A stretch of DNA of 13,067 bases from Candidatus Sumerlaeota bacterium (GTDB lineage Bacteria; Sumerlaeota; Sumerlaeia; JADFCT01): assembly GCA_026398575.1 (NCBI GenBank), contig JAPLSP010000463.1, positions 1 to 13,067 of the forward strand. Direction: 5' to 3'. Shown here one piece after another: positions 1 to 9,079 of this stretch; the stretch's first letter is position 1; each line of letters begins with the position of its first letter. The notes below the pieces were generated by a model. That model worked only from the letters and a program-made list of their open reading frames with translations. It was not told the origin of the DNA and made no database searches. The translations under genes were made by a program, and so were the position numbers.

Positions 1-45
1 CTTGCCAGACTACCATCGAGTCATCCCTGTTCGTTCATTACCGCG

Positions 46-441
46 TCATCCACGCGCCGCAGGATGTTTTCGCCTTGCCTTCGCTGCCTGTGCCGAACAG
101 AATTTTATGTGCCCATTTTGCGCGGCTAAAGGCATACGAAATGTTGAATAATTAAATTCACCCTCCCACGTGATGCTCCACGGATCAAATTTCATTTCCA
201 CTTTAAAACGCGCGGTGTTTTTTTTCTGCTCTAGTTGCGACTTTATATCCTTAGGTTCCCATTCTCTTTCTTGGAACCACTGTCTGACATTGCCGGACAT
301 CATTTGGGCAAGAAAGCTGATCGCTTGCAAGATGGAGCTTTTCCCTGAGCCATTTAGGCCAACCAGGCATGTGAATTTCGGCAAATGAATATCGAAGTTC
401 ACCAGGGATTTGAAGTTATCAAACTCCAGCCGCGTTATCAT
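46..441 (-). CDS. Truncated AAA-family ATPase (N-terminal Walker A fragment)
   Basis: The first ~110 residues look like the start of a SMC/RecF-like 'AAA_15/AAA_21' ATPase: an N-terminal MITRLEFDNFKSL strand, then a P-loop GLNGSGKSS at about residues 28-36, then a helix and a W-E-G strand. Members of this family usually run to roughly 350-400 residues with a Q-loop, signature motif and Walker B. This frame stops after 131 residues and has none of those later motifs. From about residue 107 (after TFR) the sequence turns into a basic, low-complexity tail, and I find no other frame restoring homology, so a deletion or recombination junction is likelier than one frameshift. The start is set by AGGAGG six bases before the ATG at 441; a GTG further upstream would overlap the end of gyrB. 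It lies 23 bp after gyrB on the same strand. Probably a decaying gene; any product would be a P-loop stub. Confidence 0.6.
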   Translation of the reverse strand: MITRLEFDNFKSLVNFDIHLPKFTCLVGLNGSGKSSILQAISFLAQMMSGNVRQWFQEREWEPKDIKSQLEQKKNTARFKVEMKFDPWSITWEGEFNYSTFRMPLAAQNGHIKFCSAQAAKARRKHPAARG

Positions 442-464
442 TGCATCCCTCCTGCGCGCGGGAA

Positions 465-3141
<2,677 letters not shown>

Positions 3142-3214
3142 TGGGAATATGCAGTTTTAAGCAGGAAAAAGCATGAGCAAAAAGCTGGAAAATGCGCATA
3201 TTTAGGGGTGTAGC

Positions 3215-3249
3215 GCGCTGCAAGATACAAGATATTGTATCAACAGCGC
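3215..3249. repeat. Interrupted inverted repeat between the TA pair and gyrB
   Basis: The outer arms GCGCTG (3215-3220) and CAGCGC (3244-3249) enclose inner arms ATACAA (3225-3230) and TTGTAT (3235-3240) around a GATA loop, with a small asymmetric internal loop. A 7-bp direct repeat CAAGATA also sits at 3221-3234. It lies 38 bp past the antitoxin-like stop and about 75 bp before the gyrB -35 box. No T-run follows on either strand, so it is not a classical rho-independent terminator; it may be a processing hairpin or an operator. Confidence 0.45.
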
Positions 3250-3286
3250 AGATTGGCAAGTGCGGTGGGAATTGCAGGACGGACAG

Positions 3287-3568
3287 CTAATGAAGCCTTT
3301 GAGAAGAGGCTGGTGAAATAGCGGTTTTCCTTTTGAGCTTGAGGGCTTTCGATTGACGAGTCCAAGCTTTTTCGTCAAAAACTTTGCTGAAAAACTCGTC
3401 TTTATCCCACTTAGCTTGCCGGACGCGATGAAGAGCAACCGAATCCAGACGCTTCAGCGGACGCAAAGCGAGGAAACGCGTTGTCTCCACCGGCCCAAAG
3501 TTCTGCATAAGCAGATTCACAGCTTTTTCCACCAACTTGTCCTCATTCATTAATGTTGCGCTTTTCAT
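3287..3568 (-). CDS. Probable antitoxin partner of the PIN-domain toxin
   Basis: A 93-residue basic protein whose ATG overlaps the stop of the PIN gene (ATGA, 3565-3568), so it is almost certainly translated by coupling to that gene. An internal ATG at codon 7 is an alternative start. The central stretch, an amphipathic helix followed by GPVETTRFLAL (about 25-35) and an HR-x8-D-x2-FF-x2-VF segment, resembles small proteins I recall next to PIN nucleases, with the 'LGxVxxxRF' pattern. That resemblance comes from memory of the pattern, not from a search. The C-terminal 25 residues are lysine- and arginine-rich and low in complexity, and could bind nucleic acid or be disordered. The role inferred is neutralising the PIN nuclease and repressing the operon. 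The gene order, toxin first, is the reverse of the usual VapBC order. Confidence 0.6.
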   Translation of the reverse strand: MKSATLMNEDKLVEKAVNLLMQNFGPVETTRFLALRPLKRLDSVALHRVRQAKWDKDEFFSKVFDEKAWTRQSKALKLKRKTAISPASSQRLH

Positions 3569-4011
3569 TTGAGTCCCTCGATCCGACAAAAGTCTTCAGG
3601 GTAAAAGGCCGGCGTCCCAAGATTAGTTTTCCTGCATTTCCTGATTAACCGGTCATCACATGTAATAAATTCCGCAGCGGAATTTTCCGCGAAAGCAACA
3701 TGCGCCGAATCCATAAGATTGAAACTTTGGGTAAAAAGATAACCCGCTCTTTCTTGTGCAAGTGCGATATCCCCATCAAACTGCTGACCGTAATTATTTA
3801 GAAGCGCTGTCAATTGCTCATCTCCATCTTGATGGGGGGGCGTCGCGATTTCAGTATAGTGCGCCGGCGAAACAATCATGATATACTGCCCGCGCCGAAC
3901 ATAATCCTCAATCAGCCGAACCGCTTCCGTTTCCATCCTGACTCGAAGCTGATCCTGATCATCGAAAGGACGGCAAAGTGCGCACACATCGAGATATATT
4001 CGTTTCGGCAT
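3565..4011 (-). CDS. PIN-domain ribonuclease, VapC-like toxin
   Basis: 148 residues, the usual size of a single PIN domain. The Mg-binding acidic residues can be placed as D8 in IYLDVC, E54 in SPAHYTEIA, D101 in LMDSAHVAFA and D119/D120 in TCDD. The N-terminus (YLDVC, then RPFDDQ and an acidic helix) matches the sub-family that begins with YLDxCxxxRPFDDQ. Such proteins are single-strand RNA nucleases, usually held inactive by a co-encoded antitoxin, here the overlapping downstream gene. No Shine-Dalgarno is visible before the ATG at 4011 and an in-frame stop lies just upstream, so this is the only plausible start. A TATGAT box 11 bp upstream would even allow a nearly leaderless transcript. 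The coding sequence contains a run of seven C at the codons for T-P-P-H (about residues 57-60), a possible slippage point. The region is more AT-rich than hydF and gyrB, which suits horizontal acquisition. Confidence 0.8.
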   Translation of the reverse strand: MPKRIYLDVCALCRPFDDQDQLRVRMETEAVRLIEDYVRRGQYIMIVSPAHYTEIATPPHQDGDEQLTALLNNYGQQFDGDIALAQERAGYLFTQSFNLMDSAHVAFAENSAAEFITCDDRLIRKCRKTNLGTPAFYPEDFCRIEGLK

Positions 4012-4022
4012 TGGAACGACCG

Positions 4023-4058
4023 ATCATAAATCCTTGCGTGACGCTTCCGATATCACGC
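4023..4058 (-). promoter_or_regulatory. Putative operator/promoter of the PIN toxin operon
   Basis: An inverted repeat GCGTGA (4036-4041) / TCACGC (4053-4058) with an 11-bp spacer lies 25 bp upstream of the toxin start. On the minus strand a TATGAT box (4023-4028, five of six to the -10 consensus) follows it, but with no recognisable -35. Toxin-antitoxin operons are commonly repressed through such a palindrome over the promoter. This is inference from position and symmetry alone. Confidence 0.3.
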
Positions 4059-4136
4059 GCGCCCGCAACAGCGCCTAATTATGGCCTCAAAGGCCGACGT
4101 GGCGGCAAGGGGAAAACTACGCGGATCATGAGCATA

Positions 4137-5369
4137 TCAGCTATTCTTATAAATTTCCAGCGCCGCCGGAAAAGGGCTGAGAGCGCGTTCCAAAATGCCA
4201 AGCGAATAGGCGATAGCCAATCCATAATTGGTTATCGGGACACCGGCGTGGCGGCAATGGAGGATGCGCGTCAGGACTTCGCGGCGGTTGAACATGCACG
4301 CGCCGCACTGGATCACCAGGCGGTACTCGCTCAAGTCCTTGGGATAGTCATGGCCCTGGACATGCGACACATCGAGCTTGCCGCCGACGTATTGCGTCAG
4401 CCAGCGCGGAATCTTCACGCGCCCGATGTCTTCGCCGATGGGATGATGCGTGCAGGCTTCGGCGATCAGAACGCGGTCGCCGGGTTTGAGCATTTCGATG
4501 GTCTTTGCGCCGCGAACCATCTCGACCAGATCGCCTCGGGCGCGCGCGAACAGGATGGAGAATGAGGTCATGGGGATTTCCGCAGGCGTGTCGGCGGTTA
4601 CTTTCAAAAACGCCTGCGAATCCGTCACGACGAGCGCGGGCGGACGCTTCAGACGCTCGAGCGCGTCGCGCAGCTCGCGCTCCTTGACCACCATGCAATA
4701 AGCGTCATTGTCCAGCAGGTCGCGAATCGCCTGCACCTGCGGGAGGATTAGGCGTCCCTTGGGCGCTTCTTTATCTATCGGCACAACCAGGATGGCCAGA
4801 TCGCCCGCCTTCAGCAAATCGCCGATGAGGACCGGCGCATTGATGAATTCTTCGGGGGCGGCGCGGATGAGCGCCTCGCGCAAATCCAGGACGCCTTCGC
4901 CCAGGCTGGCGACCGTCTGCACGATGGGGATGCTTTTTTCCGACAGTTGGCGGATGATGGCGACGCCCGGCTGGGCCAGGTCCTTCTTGTTGAAAACGGC
5001 GATGACCGGAATCGCGCGCTGAGTCAGCTCGACCAACAGCCCTTCCTCGAACGGCCCCCATTGATCTGCTTCCGCGACGACGACGGCCACGTCCGCGCGA
5101 TCCAAAACCTGCCGCGTTTTTTCGACGCGCTTCCCGCCCAGCGCGCCTTCGTCATCTATTCCCGCCGTGTCAATAAACAGCACCGGACCGACGGGCTGCA
5201 ACTCCATCGGCTTCTCAACCGGATCGGTCGTCGTCCCGGCCACTTCCGAAACGATCGAGACGGACTGGTGCGTCAGGGCGTTGAAGAGCGAAGATTTTCC
5301 AACGTTGCGCCGGCCAAAAATGCCAATATGCAGGCGCATGCCTTTGGGAGTGGAGGGCATAGTGGACAT
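4137..5369 (-). CDS. hydF: [FeFe]-hydrogenase maturation GTPase HydF
   Basis: HydF is the scaffold on which HydE and HydG assemble the di-iron subcluster of the H-cluster before its transfer to apo-HydA. The 410 residues show a TrmE/Era-type GTPase domain, with P-loop GRRNVGKSS (19-27), the VAGTTTDPVEKPM switch, DTAGIDD and NKKD. A dimerisation domain follows, then the C-terminal cluster-binding domain with C306 in EACTHH, histidines 308/309, and CGAC (355-358). These match the three cysteines that bind HydF's [4Fe-4S] cluster, and separate it from TrmE/MnmE, Der and Era. The ATG at 5369 is chosen because it lies 22 bp after the TM2 gene with a GAGA-type ribosome site upstream; a longer frame would run into the TM2 gene. 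hydE, hydG and the hydrogenase itself are absent from the window, so the maturation genes must be dispersed. Co-transcription with the TM2 gene is likely. Confidence 0.95.
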   Translation of the reverse strand: MSTMPSTPKGMRLHIGIFGRRNVGKSSLFNALTHQSVSIVSEVAGTTTDPVEKPMELQPVGPVLFIDTAGIDDEGALGGKRVEKTRQVLDRADVAVVVAEADQWGPFEEGLLVELTQRAIPVIAVFNKKDLAQPGVAIIRQLSEKSIPIVQTVASLGEGVLDLREALIRAAPEEFINAPVLIGDLLKAGDLAILVVPIDKEAPKGRLILPQVQAIRDLLDNDAYCMVVKERELRDALERLKRPPALVVTDSQAFLKVTADTPAEIPMTSFSILFARARGDLVEMVRGAKTIEMLKPGDRVLIAEACTHHPIGEDIGRVKIPRWLTQYVGGKLDVSHVQGHDYPKDLSEYRLVIQCGACMFNRREVLTRILHCRHAGVPITNYGLAIAYSLGILERALSPFPAALEIYKNS

Positions 5370-5391
5370 GGGATGATCTCTTTCGCGAGGC

Positions 5392-5808
5392 TTAGAACCA
5401 GCCGCGCTTGGCTTGGACATAGGTTTGATCGAATTCCTCATCGGATTTCGTCAGGTAGATGATTCCTTCAATAAATGCTACAGGCCAGGCAATCAAGCCA
5501 CCCCAACCACAAGTCAAAAGCGTAATCACCAAGAAAACAATACCTTCGGTTGTGTACCCCAGGTAAAACTTATGGATACCGAAATACCCGAGAAAGATGG
5601 CCAGCAATCCGGCGGCAGTCTTGTCCTTTTTGCCTTTTGCCACAATGGGGGCCAGACCTGAGCCGCATTTAATGCAGACCACCTGACTCGGGTCCGTGGC
5701 CGCGCCGCAATTCGAGCAGAATTTCTTCTCCAGCATAGGCGGAACTCCGCAACCGGGGCATGCCACCGCATTAGGGTGAACTTCCTTCCCGCAATTTCGA
5801 CAAAACAT
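5392..5808 (-). CDS. Double zinc-ribbon TM2-domain membrane protein
   Basis: 138 residues. The N-terminus carries two zinc ribbons: Cys3, 6, 17, 20 (FCRNCG ... CPGCG) and Cys31, 34, 45, 48 (FCSNCG ... CIKCG). A short basic linker (KGKKDK, 58-63) leads into a TM2 domain. Its first membrane helix spans about 65-80 with GYFGIHKFYLG, the hallmark turn of TM2 proteins, and a second hydrophobic region covers about 88-119, rich in G and W. The tail is short and charged. TM2 proteins are widespread; many pair with zinc ribbons, but their cellular role is not defined, so none is assigned here. AAAGGAG seven bases before the ATG fixes the start. It sits directly before hydF on the same strand, 22 bp away. 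Whether that reflects a functional link or chance is unknown. Confidence 0.88.
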   Translation of the reverse strand: MFCRNCGKEVHPNAVACPGCGVPPMLEKKFCSNCGAATDPSQVVCIKCGSGLAPIVAKGKKDKTAAGLLAIFLGYFGIHKFYLGYTTEGIVFLVITLLTCGWGGLIAWPVAFIEGIIYLTKSDEEFDQTYVQAKRGWF

Positions 5809-5840
5809 GGTCCAGCTCCTTTCCTCTCCAGGATTTTTTA

Positions 5841-5890
5841 CCGACCCATCCGACGCGTCTGACTGGTCCGACCGGTCCGACGCGTCCGAC
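5841..5890. repeat. Tandem 9-bp repeat (about 5.5 copies) downstream of murA
   Basis: Units start at 5841, 5850, 5859, 5868 and 5877, with a final CCGAC at 5886-5890. The consensus on the plus strand is CCGACNSGT, and the copies differ mainly at positions 6-8. The array abuts the 7-bp array that follows and fills the spacer between murA and the TM2 gene. It lies upstream of the TM2 ribosome-binding site, so it would be part of the transcript if murA reads through. Confidence 0.8.
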
Positions 5891-5896
5891 TTAAGA

Positions 5897-5924
5897 CCGA
5901 AAACCGAAAACCGAAAACCGAAAA
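5897..5924. repeat. Tandem 7-bp repeat CCGAAAA x4 downstream of murA
   Basis: Four perfect copies of CCGAAAA at 5897, 5904, 5911 and 5918 end three bases before the murA stop codon complement at 5928. On the transcribed strand the unit reads TTTTCGG. It has the same period as the heptamer arrays upstream of murA, and the unit shares the GAAAA core. A period of seven breaks reading frame, so the array is non-coding. Confidence 0.85.
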
Positions 5925-5927
5925 CTC

Positions 5928-7262
5928 TTACGCGCTTTCGCCTTTAACTCGCGTGATTTTCGCTCCCAGGCCTTTCAAGCGTTCGCCGAAGCGCTCGTAG
6001 CCGCGGTCTATGATTTCGACGTGCTCGATCTGGCTGGCGCCATTGGCGGCCAGGGCGGCGATCAGCAGCGCCACGCCGGCGCGGATATCGGGCGAGGCGT
6101 GCTGGCCGGGCTTGAGCGGCGTCGGCCCCATGACGATGACGCGATGCGGATCGCAAATCGTGACGTTGGCGCCCATCGCATTGATGCGGTCGGTAAAGAA
6201 AATGCGGCTCTCGTACATCTTGTCATGCAGCATGACGGCGCCCTTGCATTGCGTGGCCAGGACGATCATCACGCTCAAGAGATCGGTCGGGAAGTTGGGC
6301 CAGGGCTGCGCTGAAATGCGCGCGATGGAGCCGCTGATCTCGGGCATGATTTCCAGGCTTTGATTGGCGGGGACGAAAAGATCGCTCCCCCGGACTTCGC
6401 AATGCACGCCCAGCGTCTCGAAGGCGGCCAGGATGTTGGGCAGATGCTCGGGCGCCGCGCGCTTGATCAGCGTCTCGCCGCGCGTAACGGCGGTGGCGGC
6501 GATCAGGCTGCCGACTTCCTGATGATCGGCGATAACCTCGTGATCGGCGCCGCGCATCCGTTCAACGCCTTCGATTGTCAGCAGGTTGCTGCCCGCGCCC
6601 TCGATGCGCGCGCCCATGGCGGTCAGCATGACGCACAAATCCTGCACGTGCGGTTCGCAGGCGGCGTTATAAATGCGCGTCACGCCTTTGGCCAGGACGG
6701 CGGCCATGACGAGATTCTCGGTTGCCGTGACGCTGGCTTCGTCAAGCCACAGGTCGCAGCCTTTAAGGCCATCCGCCGGCGCCTTGAGGATAATGCCGTT
6801 GCCGCATTCGATCGTGGCGCCCATCTTGCGCAGCCCCAGCAGATGCGTATCGAGCCGGCGCCGGCCGATCACACATCCGCCCGGACGCCAGATTTCGGCG
6901 AATCCCTGCCGCGCGAGCAAGGGTCCGGCCAGCAGGATCGAAGCGCGGATGCGGCGCGAAAGGTCGCGATCCGGATTGGCGCCGGTCAGCTGCTTGGCGC
7001 GCACGCGCAGACTGCCGTCCTCCTCGCGCCGGACCTTGACGCCGAGCGATTCGAGCAGGTCGGTCATCGCGCGCACGTCCAGGATATCCGGCACGCGCCG
7101 CAGGATGACCCTTTTCTCGGTGAGCAATGTGGCGGCCAGGATCGGCAGGGCGGCGTTTTTGTTGCCGGCGACTTCGATCTCGCCGCGCAAGGGACATCCG
7201 CCCTCGACGAGGAAGACTTCATTGACAGGTTTTTTCTTTCGTAGAGCAGGCATGGGAACCAT
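5928..7262 (-). CDS. murA: UDP-N-acetylglucosamine 1-carboxyvinyltransferase MurA
   Basis: MurA transfers enolpyruvate from PEP to UDP-GlcNAc, the first committed step of peptidoglycan synthesis, in the cytoplasm. The 444 residues show the two inside-out alpha/beta domains of the EPSP-synthase fold. The key residues are in place: GNKNAALP with K35/N36; the fosfomycin-target cysteine C130 in RPGGCVIG; PTD near 315 (the catalytic Asp); ESR about 15 residues after LHDK; and SPDIRAG near the end (the PEP-binding Arg). The length slightly exceeds the usual 417-430 because of an N-terminal MVPMPALRKKKP extension. The ATG at 7262 is used; the ATG at 7253 is equally possible, and neither has a strong ribosome-binding site. 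The cysteine means no intrinsic fosfomycin resistance of the Cys-to-Asp type. The gene is flanked on both sides by 7-bp tandem repeats, and a candidate promoter lies about 200 bp upstream. Confidence 0.93.
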   Translation of the reverse strand: MVPMPALRKKKPVNEVFLVEGGCPLRGEIEVAGNKNAALPILAATLLTEKRVILRRVPDILDVRAMTDLLESLGVKVRREEDGSLRVRAKQLTGANPDRDLSRRIRASILLAGPLLARQGFAEIWRPGGCVIGRRRLDTHLLGLRKMGATIECGNGIILKAPADGLKGCDLWLDEASVTATENLVMAAVLAKGVTRIYNAACEPHVQDLCVMLTAMGARIEGAGSNLLTIEGVERMRGADHEVIADHQEVGSLIAATAVTRGETLIKRAAPEHLPNILAAFETLGVHCEVRGSDLFVPANQSLEIMPEISGSIARISAQPWPNFPTDLLSVMIVLATQCKGAVMLHDKMYESRIFFTDRINAMGANVTICDPHRVIVMGPTPLKPGQHASPDIRAGVALLIAALAANGASQIEHVEIIDRGYERFGERLKGLGAKITRVKGESA

Positions 7263-7278
7263 TTACTCGCTAGTATCA

Positions 7279-7320
7279 ATGTAAAATGTAAAATGAGAAA
7301 TGGGAAATTGAAAATGAGGC
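7279..7320 (+). repeat. Heptamer array A (ATGNRAA-type, six units) just before murA
   Basis: Read on the plus strand the units start at 7279, 7286, 7293, 7300, 7307 and 7314: ATGTAAA, ATGTAAA, ATGAGAA, ATGGGAA, ATTGAAA, ATGAGGC. The array ends 17 bp from the murA start codon and is in the opposite orientation to arrays B and C. Confidence 0.8.
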
Positions 7321-7374
7321 CGCTCGTGGCAGGCAAATGACGATGGCGGCTTAATCCAGTTGCTGGGATGGATT

Positions 7375-7416
7375 GTCATTTTGCACTTCTCATTTCTCAT
7401 TTCTCATTTTTCATTT
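7375..7416 (-). repeat. Heptamer array B (ATGAGAA-type) in the RNase-murA spacer
   Basis: On the minus strand, from 7414 downward, the units read ATGAAAA, ATGAGAA three times, GTGCAAA and a partial ATGAC. It is the most regular of the three arrays. A 13-bp segment (7398-7410) is perfectly complementary to 7290-7302 in array A, so both together can form a stem in one RNA. Confidence 0.8.
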
Positions 7417-7469
7417 GGTTGTAGCTTACCGCGTTATGATCTTTTCGGAACGCATGGCTGCGCGGCAAA

Positions 7470-7498
7470 TATGTATCCGGAACGCCGCCGCCTGTCAA
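7470..7498 (-). promoter_or_regulatory. Putative promoter of murA
   Basis: On the minus strand a consensus -35 TTGACA (7493-7498) is followed after 17 bp by a weak -10 (TACATA, 7470-7475). Other spacings do little better. If used, the murA leader would be about 200 bases and would contain arrays B and A. The perfect -35 makes it the best candidate in the spacer, but the -10 is poor. Confidence 0.35.
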
Positions 7499-7523
7499 CC
7501 GCCCTTGCGCCTCCCGCCTTGCG

Positions 7524-7565
7524 CTTTCATTTTCAATTTTTCATTTTACAATTTTCATTTTACAT
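7524..7565 (-). repeat. Heptamer array C overlapping the 3' end of the RNase gene
   Basis: On the minus strand, from 7565 downward, the units read ATGTAAA, ATGAAAA, TTGTAAA, ATGAAAA, ATTGAAA, ATGAAAG. The first unit and a half supply the last codons and the TGA stop of the RNase gene. It is an imperfect inverted copy of array A along its full 42 bp, including a 13-bp perfect match (7527-7539 with 7305-7317). Confidence 0.8.
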
Positions 7566-8997
7566 CTAGGGTTCTTTGTTCGCCCGACTGAGGAATGTCC
7601 ACGTCCAGCCCCAACTCGCTCCGCATGCGCCCGCCGAGCTCGTTCAGAGCGGGTTCTTCGCCGTGGATCAGGAAGACTTTTTTCAGCCGCGGGCTTGTCT
7701 CCTTGACCTTGCGCGCATAATCGAAAAGGTCATTCTTGTCCGCGTGGCCGCTCATCGTGTTGAGGGTCACGACCTCGGCGCGCAACTGGTGCGGCTCGCC
7801 ATAGATATTGACCACCGGCTGGCGCTCGACGATCTTGCGTCCCAGCGTTCCTTCGGCCTGGTAGCCGACGAACATGATGCAGTTCTTCGAGTCCTCGATG
7901 TTGTTGCGCAGGTGATGCAGGATGCGTCCGCCTTCGCACATGCCCGAGGCTGAGATGATCATGCACGGCATGCGCAAGTCGTTCAGCTTCTTGCTCTCTT
8001 CGACCGAATGGATATAGGTCAGCCGGTTGAAGCCGAAGGGATCGCTGTCGTAATTCAGAACCCGGCTCGCCTCATCGTTGAAGCATTCCGGATGCAGGCG
8101 GAATATCTCGGTGACTCTGACGGCCAGGGGGCTGTCCACGTAAACGGCGATTGGCGGCAGGCGCCCTTCGTTGGAGAGTTCGTTGAGATAATAGATGATC
8201 TCCTGCGTGCGCTCGACCGAGAAGCTGGGGACGATGATTTTGCCGCCGCGCGCCGCGATGCGCTGCACGGTCTGGCGCAACTCTTCCTTGGCTTCGCTGA
8301 TGGGATCGTGCGTGCGCGCGCCATACGTCCCCTCCATCATGAGCCAGTCCAGATCGCGCGGTATCTCCGGATCGCGCAGCAGCGGCAATCCGACGCGCCC
8401 GATGTCGCCGCTATATCCCAGGCGGGCGGTTTGCCCGTTGCGATGAATCGAAAGGATGATCGCCGCCGAGCCTAGAATGTGCCCCGCCTCCAGGAATTCG
8501 GCTTCCACGTCGCGCAGGACGTGGAAGGTCTTGTGATAAAAGACGCCGCGCAGATGTTCGATGCAGCGCTCGGCGTCTTCCATGCTGTAGAGCGGTTCGA
8601 TTTCTTTCCCGTTCGGACGCCGGCCCCTGCGTTGCGGACGGTTGAGGAATTCGGCGTCCTTCTCCTGGATCGAGGCGCTGTCGCGCAGCATGACGCGCGC
8701 CAGGTCCGCCGTCGCCGGAGTGCAATAGATCGAGCCATTGAAGCCTTGCTTGACCAAGTTCGGCAGGTTGCCGCTGTGGTCAATGTGGGCGTGCGAGAGC
8801 AGCACGGTTTTGACCGAACGCGGCGCGAAGCCGAAGTTCTTGTTCCGGTCCCAGGTGTCCTGCCGGCGCCCCTGATATAATCCGCAATCCAGAAGCAGCA
8901 AATCCTCATTCACTTTCAGGATATGGCGCGATCCGGTCGTCGTTCGCGCGGCGCCATAAAAGCCAAGCGAGAGATGGATGGCTCTATCGTTATCCAC
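7555..8997 (-). CDS. Beta-CASP metallo-beta-lactamase-fold ribonuclease
   Basis: 480 residues with both parts of the CPSF73/TTHA0252-type RNase family. The metallo-beta-lactamase motifs are HAHIDH (69-74), H173 in EAGHILGSA and D198 in YSGDIGR. The beta-CASP motifs are the acidic residue in MEGTYG (222), H418 in SGHADK and H445 in LIHGE. Bacterial members are zinc-dependent RNA endo- or exonucleases acting in mRNA turnover; the exact specificity cannot be read from sequence. It lacks the RNase J C-terminal domain. The GTG at 8997 is chosen because GGGGGAG ends six bases upstream and conservation (SLGFYGAARTTTGS) begins soon after; ATGs at 9012 and 9036 are possible longer starts without a ribosome site. 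The stop codon lies inside heptamer array C. It is divergent from the phosphorylase gene. Confidence 0.92.
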   Translation of the reverse strand: MDNDRAIHLSLGFYGAARTTTGSRHILKVNEDLLLLDCGLYQGRRQDTWDRNKNFGFAPRSVKTVLLSHAHIDHSGNLPNLVKQGFNGSIYCTPATADLARVMLRDSASIQEKDAEFLNRPQRRGRRPNGKEIEPLYSMEDAERCIEHLRGVFYHKTFHVLRDVEAEFLEAGHILGSAAIILSIHRNGQTARLGYSGDIGRVGLPLLRDPEIPRDLDWLMMEGTYGARTHDPISEAKEELRQTVQRIAARGGKIIVPSFSVERTQEIIYYLNELSNEGRLPPIAVYVDSPLAVRVTEIFRLHPECFNDEASRVLNYDSDPFGFNRLTYIHSVEESKKLNDLRMPCMIISASGMCEGGRILHHLRNNIEDSKNCIMFVGYQAEGTLGRKIVERQPVVNIYGEPHQLRAEVVTLNTMSGHADKNDLFDYARKVKETSPRLKKVFLIHGEEPALNELGGRMRSELGLDVDIPQSGEQRTLDVK

Positions 8998-9079
8998 AAA
9001 GCGCTCCCCCATTCGTAAAAAATGGTGATCCGCCATTTTCAAATAATGGAATCCGGCGAGACAAGGGCTATCTTCAATA

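Noticed and set aside
1..16. A possible gene start on the minus strand (ATG at 16 after AGGGA) reading MVVWQ, reminiscent of the four-helix-bundle family start 'LVVWQK'
   Set aside because: Only five residues are visible before the window edge, too few to call a gene or family.
4083..4095. Small GGCCT/AGGCC hairpin downstream of hydF as a terminator
   Set aside because: The stem is only 5 bp and is followed by ATAATTAGG rather than a T-run.
7279..7565. CRISPR-like array
   Set aside because: The units are 7 bp and contiguous, with no spacers and no cas genes.
7279..7565. Complete MITE with target-site duplication
   Set aside because: CTAG occurs near both ends, but on the left it is separated from the inverted end by five bases, so no convincing duplication is seen.
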